64,000 nucleotides of DNA. It comes from Tenacibaculum larymnensis. Lineage in GTDB: Bacteria > Bacteroidota > Bacteroidia > Flavobacteriales > Flavobacteriaceae. The notes beneath the pieces were generated by a model. It saw only the letters and a program-made list of their open reading frames with translations. It was not told where the DNA came from and did not search any database. The stretch lies in the NCBI RefSeq assembly GCF_028829235.1, contig NZ_JAIWJY010000004.1:310001-374000 (forward strand). Reading direction: 5' to 3'. Numbering within the stretch: position 1 is the first letter of the stretch; each line of letters begins with the position of its first letter. Below are positions 42,666-51,040 of this stretch, piece after piece. The position numbers were made by a program, and so were the translations under genes.

Positions 42666-42742
42666 AACCGTACATTTTTTGTACGGTTTTTTATTTTGTT
42701 TATATTGGCTAGCGCTAATAAAAAGAACAAAAATTGCTATAG
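42666..42742 (+). repeat. Interspersed repeat R1 (terminator + promoter-like)
   Basis: Hairpin AACCGTAC/GTACGGTT followed by TTTTTTATTTTGTTT, then TATATTGGCTAGCGCTAATA and AACAAAAATTGCTA. The hairpin with T-run is a terminator. TTTG inside its right side and TATATTGG about 19 bp further resemble the -33 and -7 boxes (TTTG, TAnnTTTG). Copies R2-R5 follow at 44417, 45681, 49074 and 53717, always on the plus strand. Confidence 0.8.
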
Positions 42743-42867
42743 ATTTCCTTTTTTTCAAAACAAGTAAGCTTAGCAATAAAAGAACAGTATAGTACTCTTA
42801 TAACTCCTTTTTGGTTGTGTAATGATGTATTTAATGTGTATATAAACAAGTTAGGCTCAATTCAAAA

Positions 42868-43926
42868 ATGGATATAAATAAAGAATATACAGAACTTTTA
42901 TCACCACCAAAAAATGCTAAACCGAGCTGGTTTAGACAGCGTGGATTCAAATTTGAAAGAATTTTAAATGAACTTTTAAAAAGAGAAGGATTAGAGCCAA
43001 GATCTGGATATAAACCAGAAGGAGAACAAATAGATGGTTCATTTTTTTTAGACGGAGCGGTATTTCTACTTGAAGCCAAATGGCACAAAGATGAACTTCC
43101 AGCATCATCTATTTATCAGTTCAAGGGAAAAGTTGACGGGAAACTATTGGGAACTATTGGGATATTTATTTCCATGTCGGGTTACTCTAATGACGCTGTA
43201 GATGCTTTAACTCTAGGAAAATCTTTAAATGTTATTCTTTTTGGAAAAGACGATATTGACTCAGTTATAATACACAATAAACCCTTCAAGAATATTCTAA
43301 AATCTAAACTTAGAAAAGCAGCAGAAGAAGGAATTGTTTATTTACCAATTGAGTCAGAACAAGTAACGAAAGAAGGAGTGACGAAAATTGAAAATTACCT
43401 TTACGATGGACATTCAACTCAAATTGTAAAAAATGAAGGTGTTGATGAAATTGATACTGATTTGGTAATTATCTGTGAAGGAAAAACAGATAGTGATATT
43501 ATCTCTTTCATGTCAACTAAAATTCTTAATCAACTGAATTCTACACTTTCTATAAAGATTATAGTTGCAATGGGAAAATTTACCATACCAAAAGTTGCTA
43601 ACTCAGTTTTCAACCTTAATTACAAAACACCTGTTTTAATTGTTGCCGACTCTGATTCAGATACTTCTAAAACAATAGACTTGTTCAAAAGAAATATTGA
43701 TTCACCAAATTGGAACGCAGCTATTCCCGATCCTGAAATCGAAACATGGCTAGGATTTAAGGATAGACATGAACTAAAGGCTAAACTTCGTAAAGGTGGT
43801 GATTTTAGAACAGAAATTAAAAGAATTATTGAAGAGACTGATATTGAAAAGCTTGCGAATGAGAATGAAGCATTTGGAGTTTTCTACAATACCATAAAAG
43901 AGCCTAACACTGTATATAAACCATAG
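42868..43926 (+). CDS. PD-(D/E)XK nuclease - TOPRIM fusion protein, putative defence gene
   Basis: A 352-residue protein with two nuclease-like domains. The N-terminal part (about 20-130) is Mrr/restriction-endonuclease-like: RGFKFERILNELLKREG, Asp56 in EQIDGSFF, and LLEAKW with Glu69-x-Lys71, the PD-(D/E)XK arrangement; LGTIGIFISMSGYS follows. The C-terminal part (about 196-352) is TOPRIM-like: IICEGKTDSD with Glu204, LIVADSDSD with Asp261/263/265, and IPDPEIETWL, similar to OLD- and RloB-type TOPRIM proteins. No signal peptide is present. It stands alone as the first gene after R1 in an array of accessory genes. A role in defence against foreign DNA is inferred from domains and setting. Confidence 0.75.
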   Translation: MDINKEYTELLSPPKNAKPSWFRQRGFKFERILNELLKREGLEPRSGYKPEGEQIDGSFFLDGAVFLLEAKWHKDELPASSIYQFKGKVDGKLLGTIGIFISMSGYSNDAVDALTLGKSLNVILFGKDDIDSVIIHNKPFKNILKSKLRKAAEEGIVYLPIESEQVTKEGVTKIENYLYDGHSTQIVKNEGVDEIDTDLVIICEGKTDSDIISFMSTKILNQLNSTLSIKIIVAMGKFTIPKVANSVFNLNYKTPVLIVADSDSDTSKTIDLFKRNIDSPNWNAAIPDPEIETWLGFKDRHELKAKLRKGGDFRTEIKRIIEETDIEKLANENEAFGVFYNTIKEPNTVYKP

Positions 43927-43980
43927 CCACCTATCGGCAGGCTACGCTTCACATACAAGACCGTTATATGCAATTAGACT
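43927..43980. other. Structured intergenic sequence, attC-like
   Basis: TAGCC (43924) and GGCTA (43939) form a small inverted pair around ACCTATCGGC, followed by CTTCACATAC and GACCGTTATATGCAATTAG. The CGTTATATGC end resembles the core of cassette recombination sites (VCR-type ends CGTTATGT), but the classic consensus is not met. It separates the fusion nuclease gene from the small membrane protein gene. Confidence 0.3.
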
Positions 43981-43982
43981 AA

Positions 43983-44417
43983 ATGAAAAATAACAAACTA
44001 GAAATATTATTTAAACTTTTATGGGTTGGATTAACTTTGTTCACAATCTATATTTTTGGTTGGTTGACTTTTATTTATTTGACTTTCGGAAATATTGAAA
44101 CCAATCAATACAGCTCTTGGAATTTACTTATACCAAATATTTTGACAATTGGACTACTTATATTCTACGCAAAAGAAATATTAATTGGATATAAACCAAC
44201 ATCAATAGCTCGGAATCTGAAATCATTACTAATATTCTCAACTCTCATAATAATTCTGACTATAATTCAAATCCCACAATTTAAATTATTATTTGATTCC
44301 CCAAAATCTGAGTCTTGGCAAATCATTTTATCTCTCATTATAATTTTGACCTGTTACGTTGGAATTATAACAAATAGAATATTGAGGATTAAAAAATTGA
44401 AAAACAAACTACTTTAA
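43983..44417 (+). CDS. Small membrane protein of unknown function
   Basis: 144 residues with four predicted membrane helices (about 10-32, 46-62, 78-95 and 109-130) joined by short loops. No recognisable domain or catalytic motif; the C-terminus is basic (ILRIKKLKNKLL). Its stop codon runs directly into repeat R2, whose hairpin is therefore its likely terminator. Function unknown; membrane cargo of this size is frequent in accessory gene arrays. Confidence 0.65.
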   Translation: MKNNKLEILFKLLWVGLTLFTIYIFGWLTFIYLTFGNIETNQYSSWNLLIPNILTIGLLIFYAKEILIGYKPTSIARNLKSLLIFSTLIIILTIIQIPQFKLLFDSPKSESWQIILSLIIILTCYVGIITNRILRIKKLKNKLL

Positions 44418-44493
44418 ATTGTACATTTTTGTGCGGTTTTTTATTTTGTTTTATCTTGGCTTTCGCTTATTAAGAGAACAAAAATTACCACAA
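44417..44493 (+). repeat. Interspersed repeat R2 (terminator + promoter-like)
   Basis: Same layout as R1, but the hairpin arms are AATTGTAC and GTGCGGTT. All eight pairs persist in RNA because the changes give G-U wobbles. Then TTTTTTATTTTGTTTTATC, TTGGCTTTCGCTTATTAAGA and AACAAAAATTACCA. It overlaps the stop codon of the preceding gene. Confidence 0.8.
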
Positions 44494-44565
44494 CTCCCTT
44501 TTATTGCCTATAAGTATCTGGATAATAGCAGTATTATAGTTATTAGTAATACCAAAAATAAATTT

Positions 44566-45609
44566 ATGATTAAAAAATTTTTAATAGTAGTAATAGTTTT
44601 TATGACTATTTCACCTGTATTTTGTCAAAATACTACAAATGTAAAAACTAGTGTTCAAAATAAATTCTCTGATGGACCATATATATTTATTGAAAACAAT
44701 AATCTGATTAAAAAATCAATAATAAATGGTCAGGTTTTCTCTAAAGTTTTAGAACCTAATGCTTATGACACAATATTTAATCCTGACAAAGCTGTTTTTA
44801 ATAACATAAGAAAAATAGCTGCGTTAAGTGACATTCACGGACAATATGATTTAGCTATTGAAATATTAAAAAACAATAAGGTAATTGACAGCAAACTGAA
44901 TTGGAATTTTGGTAAAGGTCACTTAATAATTGTTGGAGATATTTTTGATAGAGGTGATAAAGTTAATGAAACCCTTTGGTTAATTTATAAACTTGAACAC
45001 CAAGCAAAAAGAAAAGGTGGACGTGTACATTTTTTATTGGGTAATCACGAGTATATGATTCTCCATAAAGATTTAAGATACATAAACGAAAAATACAAGT
45101 TAACCTCTAAATTATTAAACGTAGACTATGATGAGTTATATGGAAAAAAGACTCTTATTGGTAGATGGTTACGCTCTAAACCAACAATAGTAAAAATAAA
45201 TAATAACGTTTTTGTTCACGGTGGAATTTCAAAAGACTTTTTAGCTCAAAATGATTTTAATATCAAAAACATAAACGATATAATGAGAAGTTCTATAGAT
45301 CGTAGCAAAAAAGAAATGAAATCTACAGACTTTTATAAAACCTATTATGGTAATACAAGTTTAATATGGTATCGTGGATATTTTAGAGACAATCTAAAGG
45401 ATAAAGATATTTCTGATATCTTAACTGATATAAGTTCAAAACATATAATAGTAGGACATTGTTCTAACAAAGAAGTAGTTAGTTTGTTTAACAACAAAGT
45501 TTTCGGAGTAGACTCTAGTATTAAAAAAGGAGAATATGGTGAACTATTATTTATAAAAAACGGGAAATATTTTCGTAAAACATTAAAAGGAAATAAAATA
45601 CAATTTTAG
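44566..45609 (+). CDS. Exported PPP-family metallophosphatase (Shewanella-like phosphatase type)
   Basis: A 347-residue protein with a signal peptide (FLIVVIVFMTISPVFC). The PPP-family active site is complete: ALSDIHGQYD, VGDIFDRGDK, LLGNHEYM, VHGGISKDF, and GHCSNKEVV near the C-terminus. Such Shewanella-like phosphatases in bacteria act on phosphoproteins, and this one would work outside the cytosol. The ATG at 44566 is the start; the open frame reaches back to 44419 inside repeat R2, but those residues (MYIFVRFFILFYL) are just translated repeat DNA. Repeat R2 would supply its promoter. Confidence 0.85.
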   Translation: MIKKFLIVVIVFMTISPVFCQNTTNVKTSVQNKFSDGPYIFIENNNLIKKSIINGQVFSKVLEPNAYDTIFNPDKAVFNNIRKIAALSDIHGQYDLAIEILKNNKVIDSKLNWNFGKGHLIIVGDIFDRGDKVNETLWLIYKLEHQAKRKGGRVHFLLGNHEYMILHKDLRYINEKYKLTSKLLNVDYDELYGKKTLIGRWLRSKPTIVKINNNVFVHGGISKDFLAQNDFNIKNINDIMRSSIDRSKKEMKSTDFYKTYYGNTSLIWYRGYFRDNLKDKDISDILTDISSKHIIVGHCSNKEVVSLFNNKVFGVDSSIKKGEYGELLFIKNGKYFRKTLKGNKIQF

Positions 45610-45680
45610 GGAGTTATATTATCTACAACCTCTATTACAGTAGGTTCATAACTTATCTATCAAAATTGAAATCATCTTTT

Positions 45681-45757
45681 TAACCGTACATTTTTGTACG
45701 GTTTTTTATTTTGTTTTATCTTGGCTACCATTGAATAAGAAGAATAAAATTGCTACA
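45681..45757 (+). repeat. Interspersed repeat R3 (terminator + promoter-like)
   Basis: Hairpin AACCGTAC/GTACGGTT, then TTTTTTATTTTGTTTTATC and TTGGCTACCATTGAATAAG. The variable stretch after TTGGCT is of the ACCATTGA type shared with R5. The ~40 bp before the hairpin also resembles that before R4 (CTATCA...TCATCTTTTT). Confidence 0.8.
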
Positions 45758-45838
45758 ACTTTCATTTATCTATCAAAAATAGAATTCTGCTAACAGTTTT
45801 ATTCTCATTTAACTTTAGTCATTAAACAGCTAAACAAA

Positions 45839-46630
45839 ATGAAAAGATTAAGAAACACAGCGATATATTATATCATTTTTGGAGCTTTACTAACTGTTAG
45901 TTTTTTCTTTTTTAAACTATGGCCTATTTCAATATTAGGAATATTACTTCTACTATTCTACCTTATTTTAAGGTTTGGTTTTAAAAAGAAAAACATAAAA
46001 AATAATTTAACAAAACAGCAACTCATTTTATGGGATGCTTTTTTAATCCTTTTTCCTTTTATATATGTTATTCTTTTTAGCTGGTATGTATGGAGACCAT
46101 ACAACCAAGCTATTATTTTACCTAAAAACTATGAAGGTATTGTAGCTGTACAGTATAATATACCTGATGGGCAAGCAAAAGAATGGACTGGAGGTTTTTT
46201 AGGCATAGGTGCTTCTCGACTAATTAAAGTAGATAGCACTGGTATGGCTAAATCGCAATTTACATATCATAACAATGCTATACCTTTTCTTGGGGCACAA
46301 CAACATAGTTCTCCTAAAGGACTAAAGATTTATTATGAAGATGATTTAGATAATGAGATTAAAGAAGCTTCTTTTTTTAAATGGGAAAATAAACAAGATA
46401 GTGTATATATATATAAAGAGGGAGTAGACTTCTATTATCCACTTCTATTATTTACTGTAACAACGCCTAATAAATATTATGACTATTATCTAACTGAAGA
46501 AGAAATGATTGAACGCTACAGAGAAAAATATAATAGAGAACCTTCTAAAGGAGAATTTTTTGATACTCGAATATTAAGAAAGGAATTTCAGCATTATTAT
46601 GAATTACAAAACTATCATCACAAAAAATAA
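45839..46630 (+). CDS. Membrane protein of unknown function
   Basis: 263 residues: three membrane helices near 9-26, 29-47 and 62-83, then about 180 residues that should face the periplasm or cytosol, with an acidic, Tyr-rich C-terminus (YYDYYLTEEEMIERYREKY). No recognisable domain. Three bases separate its stop from the next start, so the two genes are probably co-transcribed from R3. Function unknown. Confidence 0.65.
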   Translation: MKRLRNTAIYYIIFGALLTVSFFFFKLWPISILGILLLLFYLILRFGFKKKNIKNNLTKQQLILWDAFLILFPFIYVILFSWYVWRPYNQAIILPKNYEGIVAVQYNIPDGQAKEWTGGFLGIGASRLIKVDSTGMAKSQFTYHNNAIPFLGAQQHSSPKGLKIYYEDDLDNEIKEASFFKWENKQDSVYIYKEGVDFYYPLLLFTVTTPNKYYDYYLTEEEMIERYREKYNREPSKGEFFDTRILRKEFQHYYELQNYHHKK

Positions 46631-46633
46631 AAC

Positions 46634-47494
46634 ATGCTACCAATAATCATAAAATTTCAAGCATTTATACCTAAATCATTAGGAAAACCTTTATTAAGTT
46701 ATTTTCAAAACTCAGAACATTTTAATTCTTTAACCAACAAGGAAGAGTTTGTTAGAAAAATCAGAAATATAGATTCTAAAGGTTTTACTTGGCTTCCAGA
46801 ACCTGGAAATAGTTTTAGTAATAAATATTATGCTACTGATAGCGTAGAAATGTATCACCACCATAGTGAACATTCAACACGTTTAGCCATAGAAATGATA
46901 ATTGAACCTAAAAAAATAGGAAATTATAATTTTTATAATGAAATATTTAAACACCCTGAACATAAAAAAGGAAAAGGAAATCCATTTAATCAACACTCAG
47001 GAGAAAGCCATCAAGTATGTGCCTATATAAAAAAAGTTCCTGAACTAGTAGATACTGGAACTACATTTATTCAAACTGGGCACCACTACGTAGGTGTTTG
47101 TAGTAATACTATTTCTCATGATCGTTCTGATGAGCTTCCATTAAACGTAGATATACAAAATTCGTTATCAGGTACATATTTTCATGAATCAGGAACGGTT
47201 CTTAACAATGATACAACTACTATAAAAGTATCTGCTTCTGCTGGTTATCCTTTTGCTGAACCATTTTCTCCTAATATTGATTTTGAATTAGAATTTATAT
47301 TGTATAAAAATTTAGCAAATAAATCGCTTAGTATAAGCGTAAAAGGTTTTCATAATAATTTTCCTGCCTATGAACTTATTGTAAACCGTAATGTTGCATA
47401 CTCTCACAACCCTTCTCATTATGGACATGCAGGTCCAGGTCTTATCAATTTAAATACAAGAAAATATTTTAATGTAAACAATTGTAGTCTGTAA
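46634..47494 (+). CDS. Hypothetical protein, His-rich
   Basis: 286 residues with no signal peptide. The start LPIIIKFQAFIP is hydrophobic; the protein then has several His clusters (MYHHHSEHSTRL, FKHPEHKKG, TGHHYVG, SHNPSHYGHAG). The pattern, with a F/IP start and later FHNNFPAYELIV, faintly resembles DUF3238 proteins, but I would not assign it. It follows the previous gene by 3 bp. Metal binding is possible but not supported beyond the His content. Confidence 0.55.
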   Translation: MLPIIIKFQAFIPKSLGKPLLSYFQNSEHFNSLTNKEEFVRKIRNIDSKGFTWLPEPGNSFSNKYYATDSVEMYHHHSEHSTRLAIEMIIEPKKIGNYNFYNEIFKHPEHKKGKGNPFNQHSGESHQVCAYIKKVPELVDTGTTFIQTGHHYVGVCSNTISHDRSDELPLNVDIQNSLSGTYFHESGTVLNNDTTTIKVSASAGYPFAEPFSPNIDFELEFILYKNLANKSLSISVKGFHNNFPAYELIVNRNVAYSHNPSHYGHAGPGLINLNTRKYFNVNNCSL

Positions 47495-47644
47495 GTTATT
47501 AGACTTTTAGCATAATTTAGAATAGACTATTTAATGATATTGATTTTTTTATAGGTATTAATCCTAGTACTATTTATAAGCCAAAACCGCTATGATTCAT
47601 ACCCAAACAAACGTAAAAAACTATAACTGAATAAAAAACTTTAA

Positions 47645-47932
47645 ATGTTTATAATTAATCTGACTTATAAAACAGAACTAAAAAAAATTGACCACTTTCT
47701 TAATGAGCATGTTGAATTTCTAAATGAGCAATATGAATTAGGACATTTTATAGCTTCTGGACGAAAAACACCAAGAACAGGCGGAGTAATATTATCGAAT
47801 GTCAAATCTAAATCTGAATTGGAGAAGATTATAGAAAAAGACCCTTTCAAGAAAAATAAATTAGCAGACTATGAACTGACTGAATTTGCACCGAGTAAAA
47901 CTTGTGAAGAATTGAAGTTCTTAATGGAATAA
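47645..47932 (+). CDS. YciI-like protein
   Basis: 95 residues with the dimeric ferredoxin-like YciI pattern: MFIINLTYKTELKKIDHFL (start strand and helix), HVEFLNEQYELGHFIASGRK with the conserved His, GGVILSNVKS, and KDPFKKNKLADYELTEF. Function of the family is mostly unknown; some members are dehalogenase- or muconolactone-isomerase-like. The 150 bp before it contains no gene. Confidence 0.85.
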   Translation: MFIINLTYKTELKKIDHFLNEHVEFLNEQYELGHFIASGRKTPRTGGVILSNVKSKSELEKIIEKDPFKKNKLADYELTEFAPSKTCEELKFLME

Positions 47933-47976
47933 AAGAATACGAACACACAATAAGTTTATTATATATAAAAATTACT

Positions 47977-48990
47977 ATGAAATTAATTCTAAAAACCTTC
48001 AAATGGATAGGTATATTTTTAGCTGGAATTATATTACTGCTAATAGTATCAGGAGCATGTTACCGATTGTTTAGTTCAAAACCTGTTCCTCCAGGAAAAT
48101 TAGTTGATGTTAATGGAACAAAACTTCATATAAGAGCTGAAGGTGAAAAAAACGATTTACCAACTGTTATTCTTGAAGCAGGTGCAAACAGTCATACAGA
48201 TATGCTTCATTGGATTGCGGAAGGGTTGAAGAAAAATATGAGAGTAATACGCTATGATAGAGAAGGAAAATGGTTTAGCGAATCAAGTAAAGATAGTATT
48301 ACATCAGAATTTTATGCCCACCAATTACACAAATTACTTGAGAAAAATGGAGAAAAGCCTCCTTATATCTTAGTTGGTCATTCTATGGGTGGGTCCTACA
48401 ATCAAATATTCAGAGATCTGTATCCAAATGAAGTAAAAGGAATGGTCTTCTTAGATTCGAGCCACCCTAGACAATGGGAACGACTAGCTCAAAATGAATT
48501 AATTCCCAAAGAACAAATTAACTTATTAAAATTTATTGCAGTTATTTCAGATATGGGTATAAGAGGAATCTATAATAAAATAACTAGCCCTAAGGCTAAA
48601 AATGATGGCTTACCTAAAGATTGTCATATCCGTAACCTTAATCTTGCTTGTTATTCAGGTAAGGTTTATCATAGGTACCTAAAAGAAAACCGCATCAATG
48701 ATGATATACTTAAGCGAGCAGGTCAAGCAAAAAGTTTAGATTCATTACCTATTTTGGTTTTTACCGCAACAGAACAGTTTAGAGAGTCTCAAAAAGAAAG
48801 ATATAGAAAGAATGGTATTGATCCTGACAAACAAACTCAATTATGGTTAGATATACAAAAAGAACTGGCGAAACTATCTGCTAATAGCAAACAATTTGTT
48901 ATTGAATCAAATCATGGTACTATAATTACCAAAAAGGAAAACGCTGATATAATTAATAAAGAAATACTTTTAATGGTGGAAAAAAATTGA
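47977..48990 (+). CDS. Alpha/beta hydrolase, membrane-anchored
   Basis: A 337-residue hydrolase with an N-terminal membrane segment (about 9-30) and the catalytic domain outside the cytosol. The nucleophile Ser is in LVGHSMGGSYN, the oxyanion region is LEAGANSHTDML, and the catalytic His is in ESNHGTII near the end. The YDREGKW motif is typical of this group. Substrate unknown. The adjacent YciI gene is 44 bp upstream, so co-transcription is likely. Confidence 0.85.
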   Translation: MKLILKTFKWIGIFLAGIILLLIVSGACYRLFSSKPVPPGKLVDVNGTKLHIRAEGEKNDLPTVILEAGANSHTDMLHWIAEGLKKNMRVIRYDREGKWFSESSKDSITSEFYAHQLHKLLEKNGEKPPYILVGHSMGGSYNQIFRDLYPNEVKGMVFLDSSHPRQWERLAQNELIPKEQINLLKFIAVISDMGIRGIYNKITSPKAKNDGLPKDCHIRNLNLACYSGKVYHRYLKENRINDDILKRAGQAKSLDSLPILVFTATEQFRESQKERYRKNGIDPDKQTQLWLDIQKELAKLSANSKQFVIESNHGTIITKKENADIINKEILLMVEKN

Positions 48991-49073
48991 AAAATAAAAT
49001 CGTAAGTAAAATATTATATAGCCACATTACAATGGATTCGAAATTCACCTATCACAGCTCAAAAACACCATTT

Positions 49074-49150
49074 TAACCGTACATTTTTGTACGGTTTTTT
49101 ATTTTGTTTTATCTTGGCTAGCGCTAATAAAAAAAACAAAAATTGCTAAA
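49074..49150 (+). repeat. Interspersed repeat R4 (terminator + promoter-like)
   Basis: Hairpin AACCGTAC/GTACGGTT followed by TTTTTTATTTTGTTTTATC, then TTGGCTAGCGCTAATAA and AACAAAAATTGCTA. Almost identical to R1 over ~70 bp, including the AGCGCT variant. Confidence 0.8.
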
Positions 49151-49255
49151 AACTTCCGCTTATCATACCATAAAAGGAATATAACAGTAAATTTATTCTG
49201 TATATAAACTAGTAGTAGCAATACATTCTAAATTCAAGTAAGAAATAACCCACTT

Positions 49256-50164
49256 ATGAAACATATCAGTCTCCTTTTACTATTTTTATGTATAACTTTA
49301 ATTGGTTGTAATAAATTAGGTAAGCAAAAAAGCATCTCAGTTACTCAAGCAAAAGTCGAATCAATAGATTCAATAAAAACAAAAGATGTAACATTTGAGA
49401 GTGAAGGGGTTACTTTGGCTGGTACAATTTACACCCCAAAAAAACCTCATGCTTCTGTTGTTATAGTACACGGTTCTGATAGTGTTCCGAGAATGACCAA
49501 ATTCGCTGAATTATTAGCTAAAAATAACATTTTAGTATTTACTTACGATAAACGTGGTGTTGGAGAATCAGGTGGAATTTATGCAGGACCTGAAGTAGGT
49601 ACGAACAATATTAGTACAGATAATCTTGATTTATTAGCAAAAGATGCAAGTGCAGCTGTAAATTTGATTCAACAAGAAAATAAAAGTCTACCTATTGGTT
49701 TATTAGGTTTTAGCCAAGCAGGTTGGATAATTCCAATTGCTGCAAACAAAAATCCACGTGTAGAATTCATGGTATTGTTTAGTTGTCCTACTATTACAAC
49801 TCTTGAACAGCTCAGGTTTCAATTTTATACTAATGGAAATTCTGACTTTTGGAAAAATCATACCGAAGAAGATGCCAAACAACACACTAAAAATGATCCT
49901 GACAGATACCAATTTAAAGCTACTGACCCTCTAGATGCTTTGAGTAATCTTTCAATTTCTGGTCTTTGGCTTTTTGGTGAAAAAGATATTCAGATACCTG
50001 CAAAATTGTGCATAGAAAACCTTAATAACTTAAAATCTCAGAACAAACCTTTCGAACATGTTCTATTCCCTGCATTAGGTCATAACACTGGATATTCAGC
50101 CTCTAAAGAACCATTTAACATAGCAATGAAATGGATAAAAAGAGAAGCTATAAAATTGCGCTAA
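49256..50164 (+). CDS. Alpha/beta hydrolase lipoprotein
   Basis: A 302-residue lipoprotein (lipobox LIGC, Cys18) with an alpha/beta hydrolase domain: VVIVHGSDSV for the oxyanion hole, LGFSQAGWIIP for the nucleophile Ser, and LPALGHNTGYS-like sequence for the catalytic His. The GEKDIQIP stretch carries the acidic residue. It resembles dienelactone-hydrolase/acetyl-xylan-esterase-type exported esterases. First gene after R4, 49 bp before the metallo-beta-lactamase, with which it may be co-transcribed. Confidence 0.82.
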   Translation: MKHISLLLLFLCITLIGCNKLGKQKSISVTQAKVESIDSIKTKDVTFESEGVTLAGTIYTPKKPHASVVIVHGSDSVPRMTKFAELLAKNNILVFTYDKRGVGESGGIYAGPEVGTNNISTDNLDLLAKDASAAVNLIQQENKSLPIGLLGFSQAGWIIPIAANKNPRVEFMVLFSCPTITTLEQLRFQFYTNGNSDFWKNHTEEDAKQHTKNDPDRYQFKATDPLDALSNLSISGLWLFGEKDIQIPAKLCIENLNNLKSQNKPFEHVLFPALGHNTGYSASKEPFNIAMKWIKREAIKLR

Positions 50165-50212
50165 TGACAATTTGAAGAACTAAATCAAAAAAACACTAAT
50201 ATACATACCTAA

Positions 50213-50971
50213 ATGAAAGCTGTAATAAAAACTTTATTTATAATCTTAATTTCATTAACAGTTACAAGCTGTGACCATAAAAAAAATGATTCTTTTAAAT
50301 CTAAAGAGGTTTATAAAACTAAAAACCTGATTATCAAACAAATTTCTAAAAACTCATTTCAACATACCTCTTTTTTACAAACTGAAAGTTTCGGAAATGT
50401 TCCTTGTAACGGTTTAATTTTTAGCTATAAGAATGAAGTTATAATTTTTGATACCCCAACAGATAACTCTACCTCAGAAGAGTTAATAAAATGGGTAAAT
50501 GAAACTCTTGACTCAAAAATTAACGCAATTATTCCAACTCATTTTCATGATGATTGTTTAGGTGGATTAAAGGCATTTCACCAACATCAAATTCCTTCTC
50601 ATTCATATTATAAAACTATAGAGCTTGCTAAAGAAAATAATTCTGAAGCTCCACAAAACAGCTTTAAAGATTCTCTTATATTAAAAGTTGGTAATAAAGA
50701 TATTATTGCAAAATATTTTGGAGAAGGACATACGAAAGATAACGTTGTTGGTTATTTCCCTTATGAAAATATTATGTTCGGAGGATGTTTAACAAAAACA
50801 CTTAATGCCAGCAAAGGAAATTTAGCAGATGCCAATGTTTCAGAATGGTCTAATACTGTTGAAAAGATTAAACTAGAATACCCCAATATAAAAATTGTTG
50901 TTCCTGGACACGGAAAATATGGAGATATGAAGTTATTAGACTACACTATTAACTTATTCAAAACTGAATAA
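50213..50971 (+). CDS. Subclass B1 metallo-beta-lactamase
   Basis: A 252-residue lipoprotein (lipobox TVTSC, Cys20) of the metallo-beta-lactamase fold with the full B1 zinc set: HFHDD (His110, His112, Asp114), GEGHTKDN (His173), FGGCLTK (Cys192) and VPGHGKYG (His233). The Cys ligand plus His at the first site and Asp at 114 define B1, the group of most acquired carbapenemases; NLADANVSEW also fits. It would hydrolyse penicillins, cephalosporins and probably carbapenems in the periplasm. It is closest in pattern to the chromosomal enzymes of Flavobacteriaceae such as TUS/MUS, as I recall them. It sits in the accessory array, not beside core genes. Confidence 0.88.
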   Translation: MKAVIKTLFIILISLTVTSCDHKKNDSFKSKEVYKTKNLIIKQISKNSFQHTSFLQTESFGNVPCNGLIFSYKNEVIIFDTPTDNSTSEELIKWVNETLDSKINAIIPTHFHDDCLGGLKAFHQHQIPSHSYYKTIELAKENNSEAPQNSFKDSLILKVGNKDIIAKYFGEGHTKDNVVGYFPYENIMFGGCLTKTLNASKGNLADANVSEWSNTVEKIKLEYPNIKIVVPGHGKYGDMKLLDYTINLFKTE

Positions 50972-51040
50972 AAAAGGCATCAACCAATAATATTTTTTAA
51001 CAAAACTCTAAAAGTTAAATAAAAAGATTATAGTTATTTA

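Noticed and set aside
44419..44565. Extended N-terminus of the PPP phosphatase (49 residues from a TTG at 44419)
   Set aside because: This stretch is translated R2 repeat DNA and precedes a clear signal peptide that starts at ATG 44566.
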